From contig DAOUMS010000007.1 of assembly GCA_034409565.1 (NCBI GenBank), positions 80,820 through 144,819 on the forward strand: 64,000 nucleotides of DNA. Direction: 5' to 3'. The notes under the pieces are model-generated. The model saw nothing but the letters and a program-made list of their open reading frames with translations. It was not told the origin of the DNA and did not search any database. Shown here piece after piece: positions 1 to 7,984 of the stretch. Each line of letters starts with the position of its first letter. The stretch's first letter is position 1. Source of the stretch: E44-bin89 sp034409565 (GTDB lineage Bacteria > Chloroflexota > Dehalococcoidia > Dehalococcoidales > RBG-16-60-22). The translations under genes were made by a program, and so were the position numbers.

Positions 1-1
1 G

Positions 2-550
2 TTAATCAGCGGCTGGCTTATCCAGTTGGCGCTGATATTTACCGCCGCTATCTTTCTGCTGCGTATCCCGGCGGTGAAGGTGACGGTGGGGAAGTCCTTA
101 CCGGCCAGGGACGCTTCTCTGGTGGCCATCATGGTGCCGAAAGGTCTGGCGGCGGCGGTTCTGGCGATAATTCCAGTTCAGGCGGGGGTGGCTGGTGGGG
201 AACTGATTAGAAGTTTGACCTACGGCGTGGTGCTGGCCAGCATCGTTATCACCTCCGTTATGCTTTTACTGCTGGAAAAGGCCGGTCTTTCCGCCTTATA
301 TATCTGGTTTTTATCCCTTGACCGTCAGAAAATAGCCGGCTACTGCCGGAAGTTGGCCTCAATACCAGCGCCGGATCTGACCGGTTTTCAGTCGCGTGTT
401 TCCTCAGGCAATATCTCAAAGCTGCCCCATAGAGTGAAGACGTTTACCTCTGAAACCAGCGCCCAGGTAAAGTCGTTCTTCTACGATTTCGGTAAACCCA
501 GCGAGTACCGGTCAACTGGCAAAGATAAGACAGGGAAAACAAAGAAGTGA
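2..550 (+). CDS. Cation:proton antiporter, C-terminal fragment (cut by window edge)
   Basis: The reading frame is open from the first bases, so the 5' part lies outside the window. The visible part has a hydrophobic helix, a short loop with basic residues, a helix containing MVPKGLAAAVLAIIPVQAG and another long hydrophobic helix. It ends in a hydrophilic tail of about 70 residues rich in Ser, Lys and Thr. The small-residue-rich helix following Pro-Lys-Gly resembles the last transmembrane segments of CPA1-type Na+(K+)/H+ antiporters in the inner membrane, which exchange cations for protons. The family call rests only on these last helices. The substrate cannot be told, and another multi-pass carrier is possible. 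Confidence 0.6.
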   Translation, partial: LISGWLIQLALIFTAAIFLLRIPAVKVTVGKSLPARDASLVAIMVPKGLAAAVLAIIPVQAGVAGGELIRSLTYGVVLASIVITSVMLLLLEKAGLSALYIWFLSLDRQKIAGYCRKLASIPAPDLTGFQSRVSSGNISKLPHRVKTFTSETSAQVKSFFYDFGKPSEYRSTGKDKTGKTKK

Positions 551-609
551 CGCCTTCGCCTCGGAATTGATTTAAAGGCGGGCAAGGTGTTACACTTTAA
601 TTTGATAGC

Positions 610-1590
610 ATGAGCTTTACCGTCACGCGGGAGAGTTTCGAAAGCCTCACTTCATACTGTAACGAGTCCCGTTTTGGACTGAAGTGGGGTTCAATTTTTG
701 TTTTACCGGCGTGGCTGGAGGTCTGGTGGCGTGTATTTCAGCCGGGAACGGAACTGTATCTGGCGGCAGTATGGGAGGGGCCGGATATTATCGGCATCGC
801 GCCGCTGCACCGGAAGGGCGGTGAAGCCCGCTTTGTGGGCAGCCCTGATGTCTGCGACTATCAGGACTTCGTCATGGTGCCGGGCAGAGAGGCTGAATTC
901 TTCGGCGTATTGCTTGATGACCTGAAACAGAAAGGTATCAAGCAACTGGACCTGAATCTGGTGAGGCCGGACGCAACGGTGATGACGAGCCTGGTAAGCG
1001 TGGTGGAAAACCGTGGTGGCCGTGTAGTCTGCGCGGAAGACGAGGTAACCGTGGAGATGGACCTGGCCGGCAGCTGGGAAGCATATCTTGACGGACTGGA
1101 CAAGAAACAGCGCCATGAGGTGAGGCGCAAGCTGAGAAGGCTGTGGGGGGCCGGGGAGGTAAACTATCGTTGTCACGAGGTCAGCCCGGCCGATGTCAGC
1201 GACATGACCGATACGTTCTTAAAACTCTTTGCCCTGAGCCGAGGAGAGAAGGCTGATTTCATGACACCGCAGATGGAGGTATTTTTCCACTCGCTGGCTG
1301 AGGCCATGGCGGAGATTAAGTTGCTGAGATATGGTATCCTTGAGGTGGCAAAGCAGCCCGCGGCCATGATAATGGGCTTTGACTACAACCAGGCGATGTA
1401 TCTCTATAACAGTGCCTACGACCCCCAGTTCAATTCTTTGAGTGTTGGTCTGCTTTCTAAAGTACTCTGCATCAGGGAGAGTATTGCCCTGGGCAGGAAA
1501 AAGTGGGACTTCCTCAAGGGGGCCGAGAAGTATAAATACCAGCTTGGGGGCAGTGAAATCAGACTGTCTGGTTGCCAGGTGATGATTTAG
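610..1590 (+). CDS. CelD/FemAB-like GNAT-fold acyl/aminoacyl transferase
   Basis: A 326-residue soluble protein with the two-lobe layout of the CelD/BcsL (Acetyltransf_6) and FemAB group. The diagnostic stretch is DKKQRHEVRRKLRRL at about residues 164-178, followed by a C-terminal GNAT-like half containing the segment around KKWDFLKGAEKYKYQLG. Members transfer acyl or aminoacyl groups to sugars, lipids or peptides, and the substrate here is unknown. The stop is 10 bp before the MshA-like glycosyltransferase, so the two are probably co-transcribed. No clear ribosome site precedes the ATG. The transferase family is clear; a link to thiol or envelope chemistry is inference from position. Confidence 0.75.
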   Translation: MSFTVTRESFESLTSYCNESRFGLKWGSIFVLPAWLEVWWRVFQPGTELYLAAVWEGPDIIGIAPLHRKGGEARFVGSPDVCDYQDFVMVPGREAEFFGVLLDDLKQKGIKQLDLNLVRPDATVMTSLVSVVENRGGRVVCAEDEVTVEMDLAGSWEAYLDGLDKKQRHEVRRKLRRLWGAGEVNYRCHEVSPADVSDMTDTFLKLFALSRGEKADFMTPQMEVFFHSLAEAMAEIKLLRYGILEVAKQPAAMIMGFDYNQAMYLYNSAYDPQFNSLSVGLLSKVLCIRESIALGRKKWDFLKGAEKYKYQLGGSEIRLSGCQVMI

Positions 1591-1600
1591 TAAAGGCAAT

Positions 1601-2896
1601 ATGGAAACGGTGAGCAATATTTTGCCAAACGAAAGGTCGCTACGGATTGCCATGCTCAGTGCTCATAGCTGTCCGGTGGGCAAGCTGGGTACCAGAGATA
1701 CCGGCGGCATGAGTGTCTACGTCAAGGAGCTGGCCCGTGAGTTGGGCAAGCTGGGACATCAGGTTGATGTGTATACCAGAGTCCACGACCCCGTAGACAG
1801 GGTGATATATGAACTGGGCCAGAACGCTCGCCTCATTCATCTGCGGGCGGGTGAGGATGAGGAAATACATAAGCTGGCCGTATATCCCCACCTCCCTGAT
1901 TTTGCCCGGCGCCTTGAGGACTTCCGCAAAAGCAATGACCTGCACTACGACCTGGTGTACAGCCATTACTGGCTGTCGGCCTGGGTGGGGAAGCGTTTGC
2001 AGAAGTGGTGGCGGGTGCCGCATCTGGTCATGTTTCATACCCTTGGGGCGGTAAAGAACGCGGTGGGCGTCGGGGCAAAGGAGCCTGAACTCCGCATCAA
2101 AACGGAACGTTCCATAATCAGCAGCTGCCAGCGCATTATTGCCGCTACGGAGGAAGAAAAGGAGGACCTGGTACGGCACTATGACGCCTCCGCGGAAAAG
2201 GTCAGGGTCATCCCCTGCGGTGTCAATCTGGACATATTCCGACCGATAGACAAGGTAGTGGCCAAAAATCAGATTGGCCTTAACGGTAATAAGACCATTA
2301 TATTTGTCGGGCGTATTGAACCGCTGAAGGGCATCGATAGATTGATGATGGCCATGAGCCATCTTCAGAATGGTCGCCGGCCGCGACTGCTGATAATCGG
2401 TGGTGGAGAGAACAGCCGGCAGGAAATAGAACGGCTGTGGAGACTGGCCGGAAAGCTTCAGATAAGCGACGCCATTGACTTTCTGGGTCTGATAAAGCAG
2501 TCTGATTTGCCGCTCTTCTACAGCGCGGCTGATGTCTGCGTTGTCCCGTCATATTACGAAAGCTTCGGTCTGGTGGCGCTGGAATCGATTGCCTGCGGCA
2601 CGCCGGTGGTGGCCACGAAGGTGGGTGGGGCGGCAAATATTATTCGGCACGCTGAAACTGGGTATCTGGTTGAGGATAATGAGCCCAGCCGTCTGGCCGA
2701 TAAAATAAGGCTGGCCCTTTCCCGGTCTGAAAATGGTACCCATCTGGCACAGGTAATGCGGGCTTCGCTGGCGCCGTTTGGCTGGCCGAATATTGCCGGG
2801 ATAGTAGCTCAGGAATGTCTTGCTCTCCTGGCGGATAATGCTACTGAAACTAGTCAATCCGCTTTTCGTAGCAGAGGCTGCGCGCCTGTACTTTAA
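1601..2896 (+). CDS. MshA-like GT4 family glycosyltransferase
   Basis: A 431-residue retaining GT-B glycosyltransferase. The N-terminal domain shows TRDTGGMSVYV (31-41), SHYWLSAWVG (121-130) and FHTLGAVKN (145-153). These closely resemble the actinobacterial D-inositol-3-phosphate glycosyltransferase MshA segments (GDAGGMNVYV, SHYWLSGQVG, HTLAAVKN). The C-terminal domain has FVGRIEPLKG (235-244) and the nucleotide-sugar E-x7-E site YESFGLVALE (319-328). In mycothiol synthesis MshA joins GlcNAc to inositol phosphate. Sucrose-phosphate-synthase-like or other GT4 roles remain possible. It follows the CelD-like gene by 10 bp, and its 3' end overlaps the convergent double-GNAT gene by 47 bp. Confidence 0.85.
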   Translation: METVSNILPNERSLRIAMLSAHSCPVGKLGTRDTGGMSVYVKELARELGKLGHQVDVYTRVHDPVDRVIYELGQNARLIHLRAGEDEEIHKLAVYPHLPDFARRLEDFRKSNDLHYDLVYSHYWLSAWVGKRLQKWWRVPHLVMFHTLGAVKNAVGVGAKEPELRIKTERSIISSCQRIIAATEEEKEDLVRHYDASAEKVRVIPCGVNLDIFRPIDKVVAKNQIGLNGNKTIIFVGRIEPLKGIDRLMMAMSHLQNGRRPRLLIIGGGENSRQEIERLWRLAGKLQISDAIDFLGLIKQSDLPLFYSAADVCVVPSYYESFGLVALESIACGTPVVATKVGGAANIIRHAETGYLVEDNEPSRLADKIRLALSRSENGTHLAQVMRASLAPFGWPNIAGIVAQECLALLADNATETSQSAFRSRGCAPVL

Positions 2897-3785
2897 AACC
2901 GGCAGCTTGGTACAGTGAGCAGGCCGCCTGGTTCTCACTGTCCACGGTCAATGACACCACCCCGACCCCATTGTCTTTGAGGTATGATAGGCCGGCCTCC
3001 AGCACCAGCCGGCCAATATCCCGCCCCCGGTAATCAGGGTCTACCCCCAGCATGAGGATGCGTCCTTTTTTAGCACCGGTTTCCATGCTCGTTTCGCAGT
3101 TTATTTTCGTCCAGCAGTAGCCGGCGGGTCGCTCGCCGTCATATATGAAGACAACGTCTGCTGCCGAGGCACCGCTCAGGTTCAAGGCATAGGCAATCTC
3201 GGCTGTGGTGTTGGGGTTGAAACCCCAGGTGTCGGCAAAGCAGCGATTCTGGACACTGGCCAGTATTTCTTCTTCCCCGCATTGCAGCTGACGCGGGGTA
3301 GACGCATTGCCTGACGTATCCGGTAGCTTGAAATCGGCAATATTCAGGTTCATCTCGAAGAACTGCCTGACCACGCTGAACCCCAGCCTGGAGAGAATAT
3401 CCCGGCCGGAGGTGTTTTCCTCTGACACATTTAAGTGCATAACTGTGGCCCCCAGTTCTCGGGCGCGCTGGGTGGCCGGCTCAAGAAGTCGCCTGGCCAG
3501 GCCTCTTTGGCGGTGTTCGGGATGTACCAGGCAGTCGAGCAGCACGCGGCGGGTGACCCGCTCCGCCGTAATGTTCAGAAAACCAACGATTCTCCCGGAT
3601 GCCTCGGCGATAAAAAGGTCTTTTTCCGGGTTGTAGAGGGGTCGCTGCAGATTTTCCCGCAGTAATTCTCGTGATGTGCCGCGCCCTGCCCGGTCTATCC
3701 TTTCTGTCTCAATTTGCAGGCTTACGTATTCATCGAAGTCTGCGGGCCGGTAATTCCTGATTTTATAGCTTTGCGGACTCGCCAT
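2850..3785 (-). CDS. MshD-like double-GNAT acetyltransferase
   Basis: A 311-residue protein made of two tandem GNAT domains. The first has its acetyl-CoA loop at HRQRGLARRL (91-100). The second begins near residue 175, with GYCWTK (222-227), LGVDPDYRGRDIGRL (236-250) and SENQAACSLYQAAGF. The two-domain layout, length and W-T-K plus GVDP...RG.G signature match mycothiol synthase MshD, which acetylates the cysteinyl amine of desacetyl-mycothiol with acetyl-CoA. It is divergent from the PIG-L deacetylase (85 bp between starts) and convergent with the MshA-like gene, so three mycothiol-type families sit within 3 kb. The product may be mycothiol or a different thiol or glycoside. A generic RimI-like acetyltransferase is the alternative. 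Confidence 0.75.
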   Translation of the reverse strand: MASPQSYKIRNYRPADFDEYVSLQIETERIDRAGRGTSRELLRENLQRPLYNPEKDLFIAEASGRIVGFLNITAERVTRRVLLDCLVHPEHRQRGLARRLLEPATQRARELGATVMHLNVSEENTSGRDILSRLGFSVVRQFFEMNLNIADFKLPDTSGNASTPRQLQCGEEEILASVQNRCFADTWGFNPNTTAEIAYALNLSGASAADVVFIYDGERPAGYCWTKINCETSMETGAKKGRILMLGVDPDYRGRDIGRLVLEAGLSYLKDNGVGVVSLTVDSENQAACSLYQAAGFKVQARSLCYEKRID

Positions 3786-3870
3786 GGCATACCCTATTTC
3801 AAGATTGTAACAAGTACTCTGGTGTTATACAATATTTTATTGGTACCCCATCAACAAGGAGATTTCCCGT

Positions 3871-4572
3871 ATGTCAGCAAAGAAAGCCGATGTCCTGGTC
3901 ATCACGCCGCACCCTGATGACGCCGAATTCGGTGTGGCGGGCACCGTGGTCAAGTGGGTGGCGGAGGGCAAAGAAGTTGTTTACGTGGTGTGTACCAACG
4001 GTGATAAGGGTACCAGTGATTACAGTGTGAAACCGGAGGCACTGGCTGAAATCAGGGAGCGCGAACAGCTTTGCGCGGCCAGGGTGCTCGGCGTCAGGGA
4101 GGCTATTTTCCTGCGCCATGAAGACCAGGGCCTGGAGGATACCCCGGAGTTTCGCAAGGAAATCGTGCGGCTGATACGGATGTACCGACCGGACATCGTT
4201 GTCTCGGCTGACCCGTACCGGCGTTATATCTGGCACCGCGACCACAGGGTTACCGGTCAGGTGGTCCTGGACGCTGTTTTCCCCTACGCCAGAGACCATC
4301 TCGCCTATCCAGATTTGCTGGAGGAAGGGCTCAAGCCGCACCGGGTGAAAGAGGTCTGGCTGTGGACCATCGCCGACAATATCAATCACCGCTCTGATAT
4401 CACGGATACTTTTCCTATCAAGGTAAAGGCGTTGCGCTGCCACGAGAGCCAGGTGGGTAATGACCGTTTTCCAGGCCTGGAAGAAAGGCTCAGGCAGTGG
4501 GCGAGGGATAGGGCCAAGGGAACGGAATATGAACTCGCCGAGGCCTTTCACCGTGAGGAAATTCTCTGGTAG
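3871..4572 (+). CDS. PIG-L (LmbE) family zinc deacetylase, MshB/BshB-like
   Basis: A 233-residue N-acetylglucosaminyl deacetylase-family protein. The zinc and catalytic motif HPDDAEFG lies at residues 14-21 and the second metal-site motif HRDHR at 122-126. These enzymes remove the acetyl group from GlcNAc of inositol or malate glycosides (MshB, BshB) or from other amide substrates. AAGGAG lies 8-9 bases before the ATG. The next gene ends on the other strand 12 bp beyond the stop. The family is certain. The substrate is inferred from neighbouring MshA- and MshD-like genes, and a BshB1-like or carbohydrate-esterase role is equally compatible. Confidence 0.85.
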   Translation: MSAKKADVLVITPHPDDAEFGVAGTVVKWVAEGKEVVYVVCTNGDKGTSDYSVKPEALAEIREREQLCAARVLGVREAIFLRHEDQGLEDTPEFRKEIVRLIRMYRPDIVVSADPYRRYIWHRDHRVTGQVVLDAVFPYARDHLAYPDLLEEGLKPHRVKEVWLWTIADNINHRSDITDTFPIKVKALRCHESQVGNDRFPGLEERLRQWARDRAKGTEYELAEAFHREEILW

Positions 4573-4584
4573 CTAAAGCCAGTA

Positions 4585-5226
4585 TCAGGTGGCAAGCCAG
4601 AGTACATCACCGCATAGGTTCGTGGGGTGGGGGCGGGAGGAGAAAACGTTGAACTCGTCCTTTTCCTTTTTTAAGATGGTCGGCTCGCCGTGACCGGGGT
4701 AGACTGGCGTATCATCATCCAGCATGAAGAGCTTCCCGGTTATTGATTTTACTATCTGGGCAAAGTCAGCCGGTGTCCTGGTCCTGCCTGGACCGCCCGG
4801 GAAAAGGGTATCGCCCGAAAGTAAATAGTTGCCGGTTCTAAAGCACAGGCTGCCCGGGGTATGCCCCGGCGTGTGCAGGACGGTCATCTGAATCTTCCCG
4901 AAGTTAACTGTGTCGCCATCTTCGAGTATTATCTCCGGCGGCGGGGACAATATGTCGGCATCGGCCTTGTGGGCCGCCAGCGGGACTTTTAAATCGGCAC
5001 GCAGCCTGTCCAGCGCCCCGATGTGGTCCATGTGGGAGTGGGTGAGCAGAAAATATCTGGGAGTGGTGCCCTTCAATCGGGCCATGATTTTTTCGGCTTC
5101 GGCGGGCGCATCCACCACCACGCTCTCTTTTGTCTCCTGACAGAGAAGGATGTAGGCGTTGGTGCCAAAACTCCTCAATTGAAGTTGTTCTATCTGCAAT
5201 TCGCTGTCATTGACCAGGATGGTCAT
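4585..5226 (-). CDS. MBL-fold hydrolase, glyoxalase II-like
   Basis: A 213-residue metallo-beta-lactamase-fold protein with THSHMDHIG (62-70), HTPGHTPGSL, SGDTLFPGGPGRT and PGHGEPT. This is the full set of metal ligands of the hydroxyacylglutathione-hydrolase-like group, which cleaves thioesters. The start was chosen at the ATG at 5226, preceded by GAGGTGAC. A longer in-frame extension exists but would run through the coding region of the HIT gene on the other strand. It lacks the C-terminal helical domain of classical GloB, as is common for bacterial GloC-type enzymes. Its position beside thiol-biosynthesis-like genes would suit a thioester or thiol-conjugate hydrolase, but that is inference. 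Confidence 0.85.
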   Translation of the reverse strand: MTILVNDSELQIEQLQLRSFGTNAYILLCQETKESVVVDAPAEAEKIMARLKGTTPRYFLLTHSHMDHIGALDRLRADLKVPLAAHKADADILSPPPEIILEDGDTVNFGKIQMTVLHTPGHTPGSLCFRTGNYLLSGDTLFPGGPGRTRTPADFAQIVKSITGKLFMLDDDTPVYPGHGEPTILKKEKDEFNVFSSRPHPTNLCGDVLWLAT

Positions 5227-5367
5227 AGCCGTCACCTCACTTACCTGCTTTATTATAACATCTACTGGCAAGCCCCTCTGCGTTTCAGATTGAAAATAGG
5301 CGGTTCCGTTGACGTGTAGAGGTGTGCCGATTAAAATAGCACCAAGTGAATGAAAAAGGAGTATTCC

Positions 5368-5844
5368 ATGGAACGAATGTGGGCACCCTGGCGCATGCAG
5401 TTCATTAGGATGAAAAAAACGGAGGGCTGCTTTCTCTGTGACAACCCCAGGCAGGACGACGATGCTCAAAACTACATTATTTACCGGGGCAAGCAAAACT
5501 TCGTCATATTGAACAGCTACCCCTATAATGCGGGCCATTTGATGGTGGCGCCATACCGTCATGTGGCTTCTCTGGAAGACCTCACGGCGGAAGAGAGAAA
5601 CGAGCATTTTGAAATCGTGAACCGGTGCGTGAAGGCGCTGCGCGAGGAGATTAGTCCGGAAGGTTTCAATATCGGGATGAATCTGGGAAAGGCGTCCGGC
5701 GCGGGCATTGCCGACCACATCCACACCCATATTGTGCCGCGCTGGCAGGGGGATACCAATTTTATACCCGTTATTACCGATGTCAAGGTGATACCGGAAG
5801 CTCTGACCGAGACCTACGAGCGGCTTAGCCCCAGGTTTAAATAG
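5368..5844 (+). CDS. HIT family hydrolase (Ap4A-phosphorylase-like)
   Basis: A 158-residue histidine-triad protein. MERMWAPWRM at the start is the typical beginning of the bacterial HIT/Ap4A-type group. CFLC (21-24) is a likely zinc site with downstream histidines, and HIHTHIVPRW (117-126) is the catalytic triad. Members hydrolyse or phosphorolyse dinucleoside polyphosphates or nucleoside phosphoramidates in the cytoplasm. The start at 5368 was preferred over an ATG at 5350 because AAAGGAG lies 6 bases before it and the family starts there. It is divergent from the MBL-fold gene. Confidence 0.9.
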   Translation: MERMWAPWRMQFIRMKKTEGCFLCDNPRQDDDAQNYIIYRGKQNFVILNSYPYNAGHLMVAPYRHVASLEDLTAEERNEHFEIVNRCVKALREEISPEGFNIGMNLGKASGAGIADHIHTHIVPRWQGDTNFIPVITDVKVIPEALTETYERLSPRFK

Positions 5845-5885
5845 CTTTGATTGGGTAAGGACGTTAGTCGATTCAAACGTATATG

Positions 5886-5914
5886 TTGACATAACTCTGC
5901 ACTGGTGCTAATCT
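5886..5914 (+). promoter_or_regulatory. Putative sigma-70 promoter of the two-component operon
   Basis: A perfect TTGACA (5886-5891) is followed by a 17-bp spacer and TAATCT (5909-5914), about 60 bp before the histidine kinase start. The -10 is weak, matching three of six consensus bases. Confidence 0.45.
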
Positions 5915-5972
5915 GAAATTAATAGTTGATGCGGAAGGAACGGGTACATATCGGGAGATTGAAGGTGGTGCC

Positions 5973-7121
5973 ATGAATCTGCGCCGAAAAACGCGAATCA
6001 TTGTGGGCACGATGTTCCTCGGGCTTATCGTGATTCTCTATTTCCTCTCCGAGAATCTCCTGCTCAAAAATGAGGGTGCGGCCTCGGTCAGTGTCTACGA
6101 GCAGGATGTGGCCATTGCCTACCTGATGCTGATGATTGTTGGCGCCGGACTCATATTTGGCATCGTGACTATCCTGCTTCTGGAGAAACAGGTGCTATCC
6201 CGGCTGACCCGCCTGAGCGATGGCATTCAGAGCATTGGCATCAGCGGCGATATCACGGCGAGGGTATCCATGCCGGGGACGGATGAACTTTCCCTGCTGG
6301 CGGGCACCATCAATGGTTTACTGGCGGCAATGGAGCAGTCGGAGGGTGAGTTGCGGGGGCTTTACCACGAGGAGCGGGCGCTGAGGCAGACACTGGAAGC
6401 GGAGATAAAAAAGCGGGTTGAATTCACCAGGGCGCTGGTCCACGAACTGAAAACGCCGGTCACGCCGGTGATGGCCTCCAGCGAGCTGCTGCTGCAGAAA
6501 TTAAAGGATGAGCCGTTGTATGGTCTGGCGCAGAACATCAATCAGGGAGCCAATAACCTGAACCGGCGCATTGACGAACTGCTTGACCTGGCCAGGGGCG
6601 AGGTCGGTATGCTGAGGCTGAACCCGGAACCCATGGACCCGAGGCAGCTTTTGCAGCGGACGGTTGACGAGGAAATACCGGTTGCCATGCGCAACGGACA
6701 GACACTCACCGCCCGGCTACCGGACTCACTGCCGGTTGTCGTGGCTGATGAAGAGCGTTTCCGGCAGATTGTGCTCAATCTGGTGAACAACGCCATCAAG
6801 TTTACCCCTCCGGGAGGCAAGATAGTCTTGAAAGCCAGATTGGAGCGTGCTAATCTGGTGGTAGAAGTCCAGGATACCGGGGTGGGGATAAGCAAGGAGG
6901 AGCAGAAGTTACTGTTTGAGCCATACCGTTCTCTGGAAAGCGAGCACGAGCGGTTGAGTGGTCTGGGACTTGGTTTGAGCCTGTCCAAGAAGCTGGTGGA
7001 ACTTCACGGTGGACAGATATGGGTAAAAAGTGAAAAGGGTAAAGGCAGCACTTTTGGCTTCTCTATACCTCTGGCGGCAGTGGCGCGGAAGGAAAAAGTT
7101 GGCACCGGGAATAAATTATGA
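5973..7121 (+). CDS. Sensor histidine kinase (HAMP-HisKA-HATPase)
   Basis: A 382-residue membrane sensor. Transmembrane segments lie at about 9-27 and 48-70 with only a ~20-residue external loop, so it probably senses membrane or internal signals rather than an extracellular ligand. A HAMP linker follows (about 70-122). The phospho-acceptor H157 is in FTRALVHELKTPVTP, and the ATPase domain has N (NLVNNAIKF), G1 (DTGVGIS) and G2 (GLGLGLSLSK) boxes. It overlaps the response-regulator gene by four bases (ATGA), so translation is coupled and the two form a pair. The signal and target genes are unknown. Confidence 0.93.
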   Translation: MNLRRKTRIIVGTMFLGLIVILYFLSENLLLKNEGAASVSVYEQDVAIAYLMLMIVGAGLIFGIVTILLLEKQVLSRLTRLSDGIQSIGISGDITARVSMPGTDELSLLAGTINGLLAAMEQSEGELRGLYHEERALRQTLEAEIKKRVEFTRALVHELKTPVTPVMASSELLLQKLKDEPLYGLAQNINQGANNLNRRIDELLDLARGEVGMLRLNPEPMDPRQLLQRTVDEEIPVAMRNGQTLTARLPDSLPVVVADEERFRQIVLNLVNNAIKFTPPGGKIVLKARLERANLVVEVQDTGVGISKEEQKLLFEPYRSLESEHERLSGLGLGLSLSKKLVELHGGQIWVKSEKGKGSTFGFSIPLAAVARKEKVGTGNKL

Positions 7122-7807
7122 AAGTTCTCATCATTGAGGATGACCAGGCAATTGTGGAGGCCATATCGCTGGCACTGCAGATAAGCTGGCCCGATGCCAA
7201 GCTGTTTTCCACCCACCTGGGGGAAGGAGGCATTGAACTGCTCCAGTCGGAGAACCCGGATGTCATCATCCTGGACCTCGGCTTGCCCGATATCAGCGGC
7301 TTTGAAGTGTTGAAACGGGTCCGCCTTTTTTCCGACGTGCCCATCATGATTCTGACGGTGAGGTCGGACGAAACTGATATCGTCAAGGGGCTGGAATGGG
7401 GGGCGGATGACTACGTCATCAAGCCCTTCCGTCAGATGGAGCTTCTCTCCCGGATAAAGCTGGTGACGCGCCGGCGTGGTGCCATTGTGGAAGGGGCGCC
7501 GCTGGTCTGCGGGCAGTTGCGGTTTGACCCTTCTACCGGACAGATGTTTTACGGAGAGCGGGAGATAAGTCTAACGCCCACAGAAGGCTCAATCATGCAC
7601 CACCTGATGAGGAATGCCGGGCGAGTGGTTACCCATTCCGGACTGGCAGAGGCGGTGTGGGGTGTGGACTATCCCGATGCCGCCGATAGCCTCAGGGTAC
7701 ATATACGCCGCCTGCGCACCAAGCTTGAGTCAGACCCGGGCGACCCGAAGATAATCCTCACCCGGGCCGGTGTGGGCTACCTGCTGGCCAGGCCGGAAGA
7801 GTCCTGA
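7118..7807 (+). CDS. OmpR/PhoB-type response regulator
   Basis: A 229-residue regulator. The receiver domain has the acidic pair ED at 7-8, the phospho-acceptor D53 in ILDLGLPD, T80 and K102 (IKPF). The C-terminal winged helix (about 130-225) contains TPTEGSIMHHLMRNAGRVV and SLRVHIRRLRTKL, the DNA-recognition region of the OmpR family. It is the cognate partner of the overlapping kinase. Targets cannot be told; the downstream acyl-CoA synthetase fusion gene is 177 bp away and may have its own promoter. Confidence 0.93.
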   Translation: MKVLIIEDDQAIVEAISLALQISWPDAKLFSTHLGEGGIELLQSENPDVIILDLGLPDISGFEVLKRVRLFSDVPIMILTVRSDETDIVKGLEWGADDYVIKPFRQMELLSRIKLVTRRRGAIVEGAPLVCGQLRFDPSTGQMFYGEREISLTPTEGSIMHHLMRNAGRVVTHSGLAEAVWGVDYPDAADSLRVHIRRLRTKLESDPGDPKIILTRAGVGYLLARPEES

Positions 7808-7984
7808 ATCAGCCCCGGCGTATTCAACCTGAACTTCAGACTATTGGCCGGCAAACTCCTCAAGAAGAAGCCTTCGTTATCCTTAACCCCACCATCGGCG
7901 CCGAACCGGTGAACTTTACTACTTACCAGCTCTGATTTATGATATATATATATTGCCAGTGAAAAGGAAGATGGCGGAGTCAAG

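Noticed and set aside
5227..5892. N-terminal extension of the MBL-fold protein to 435 residues
   Set aside because: The extension is antisense to the HIT gene, and the internal ATG at 5226 has a ribosome site and gives the normal family length.
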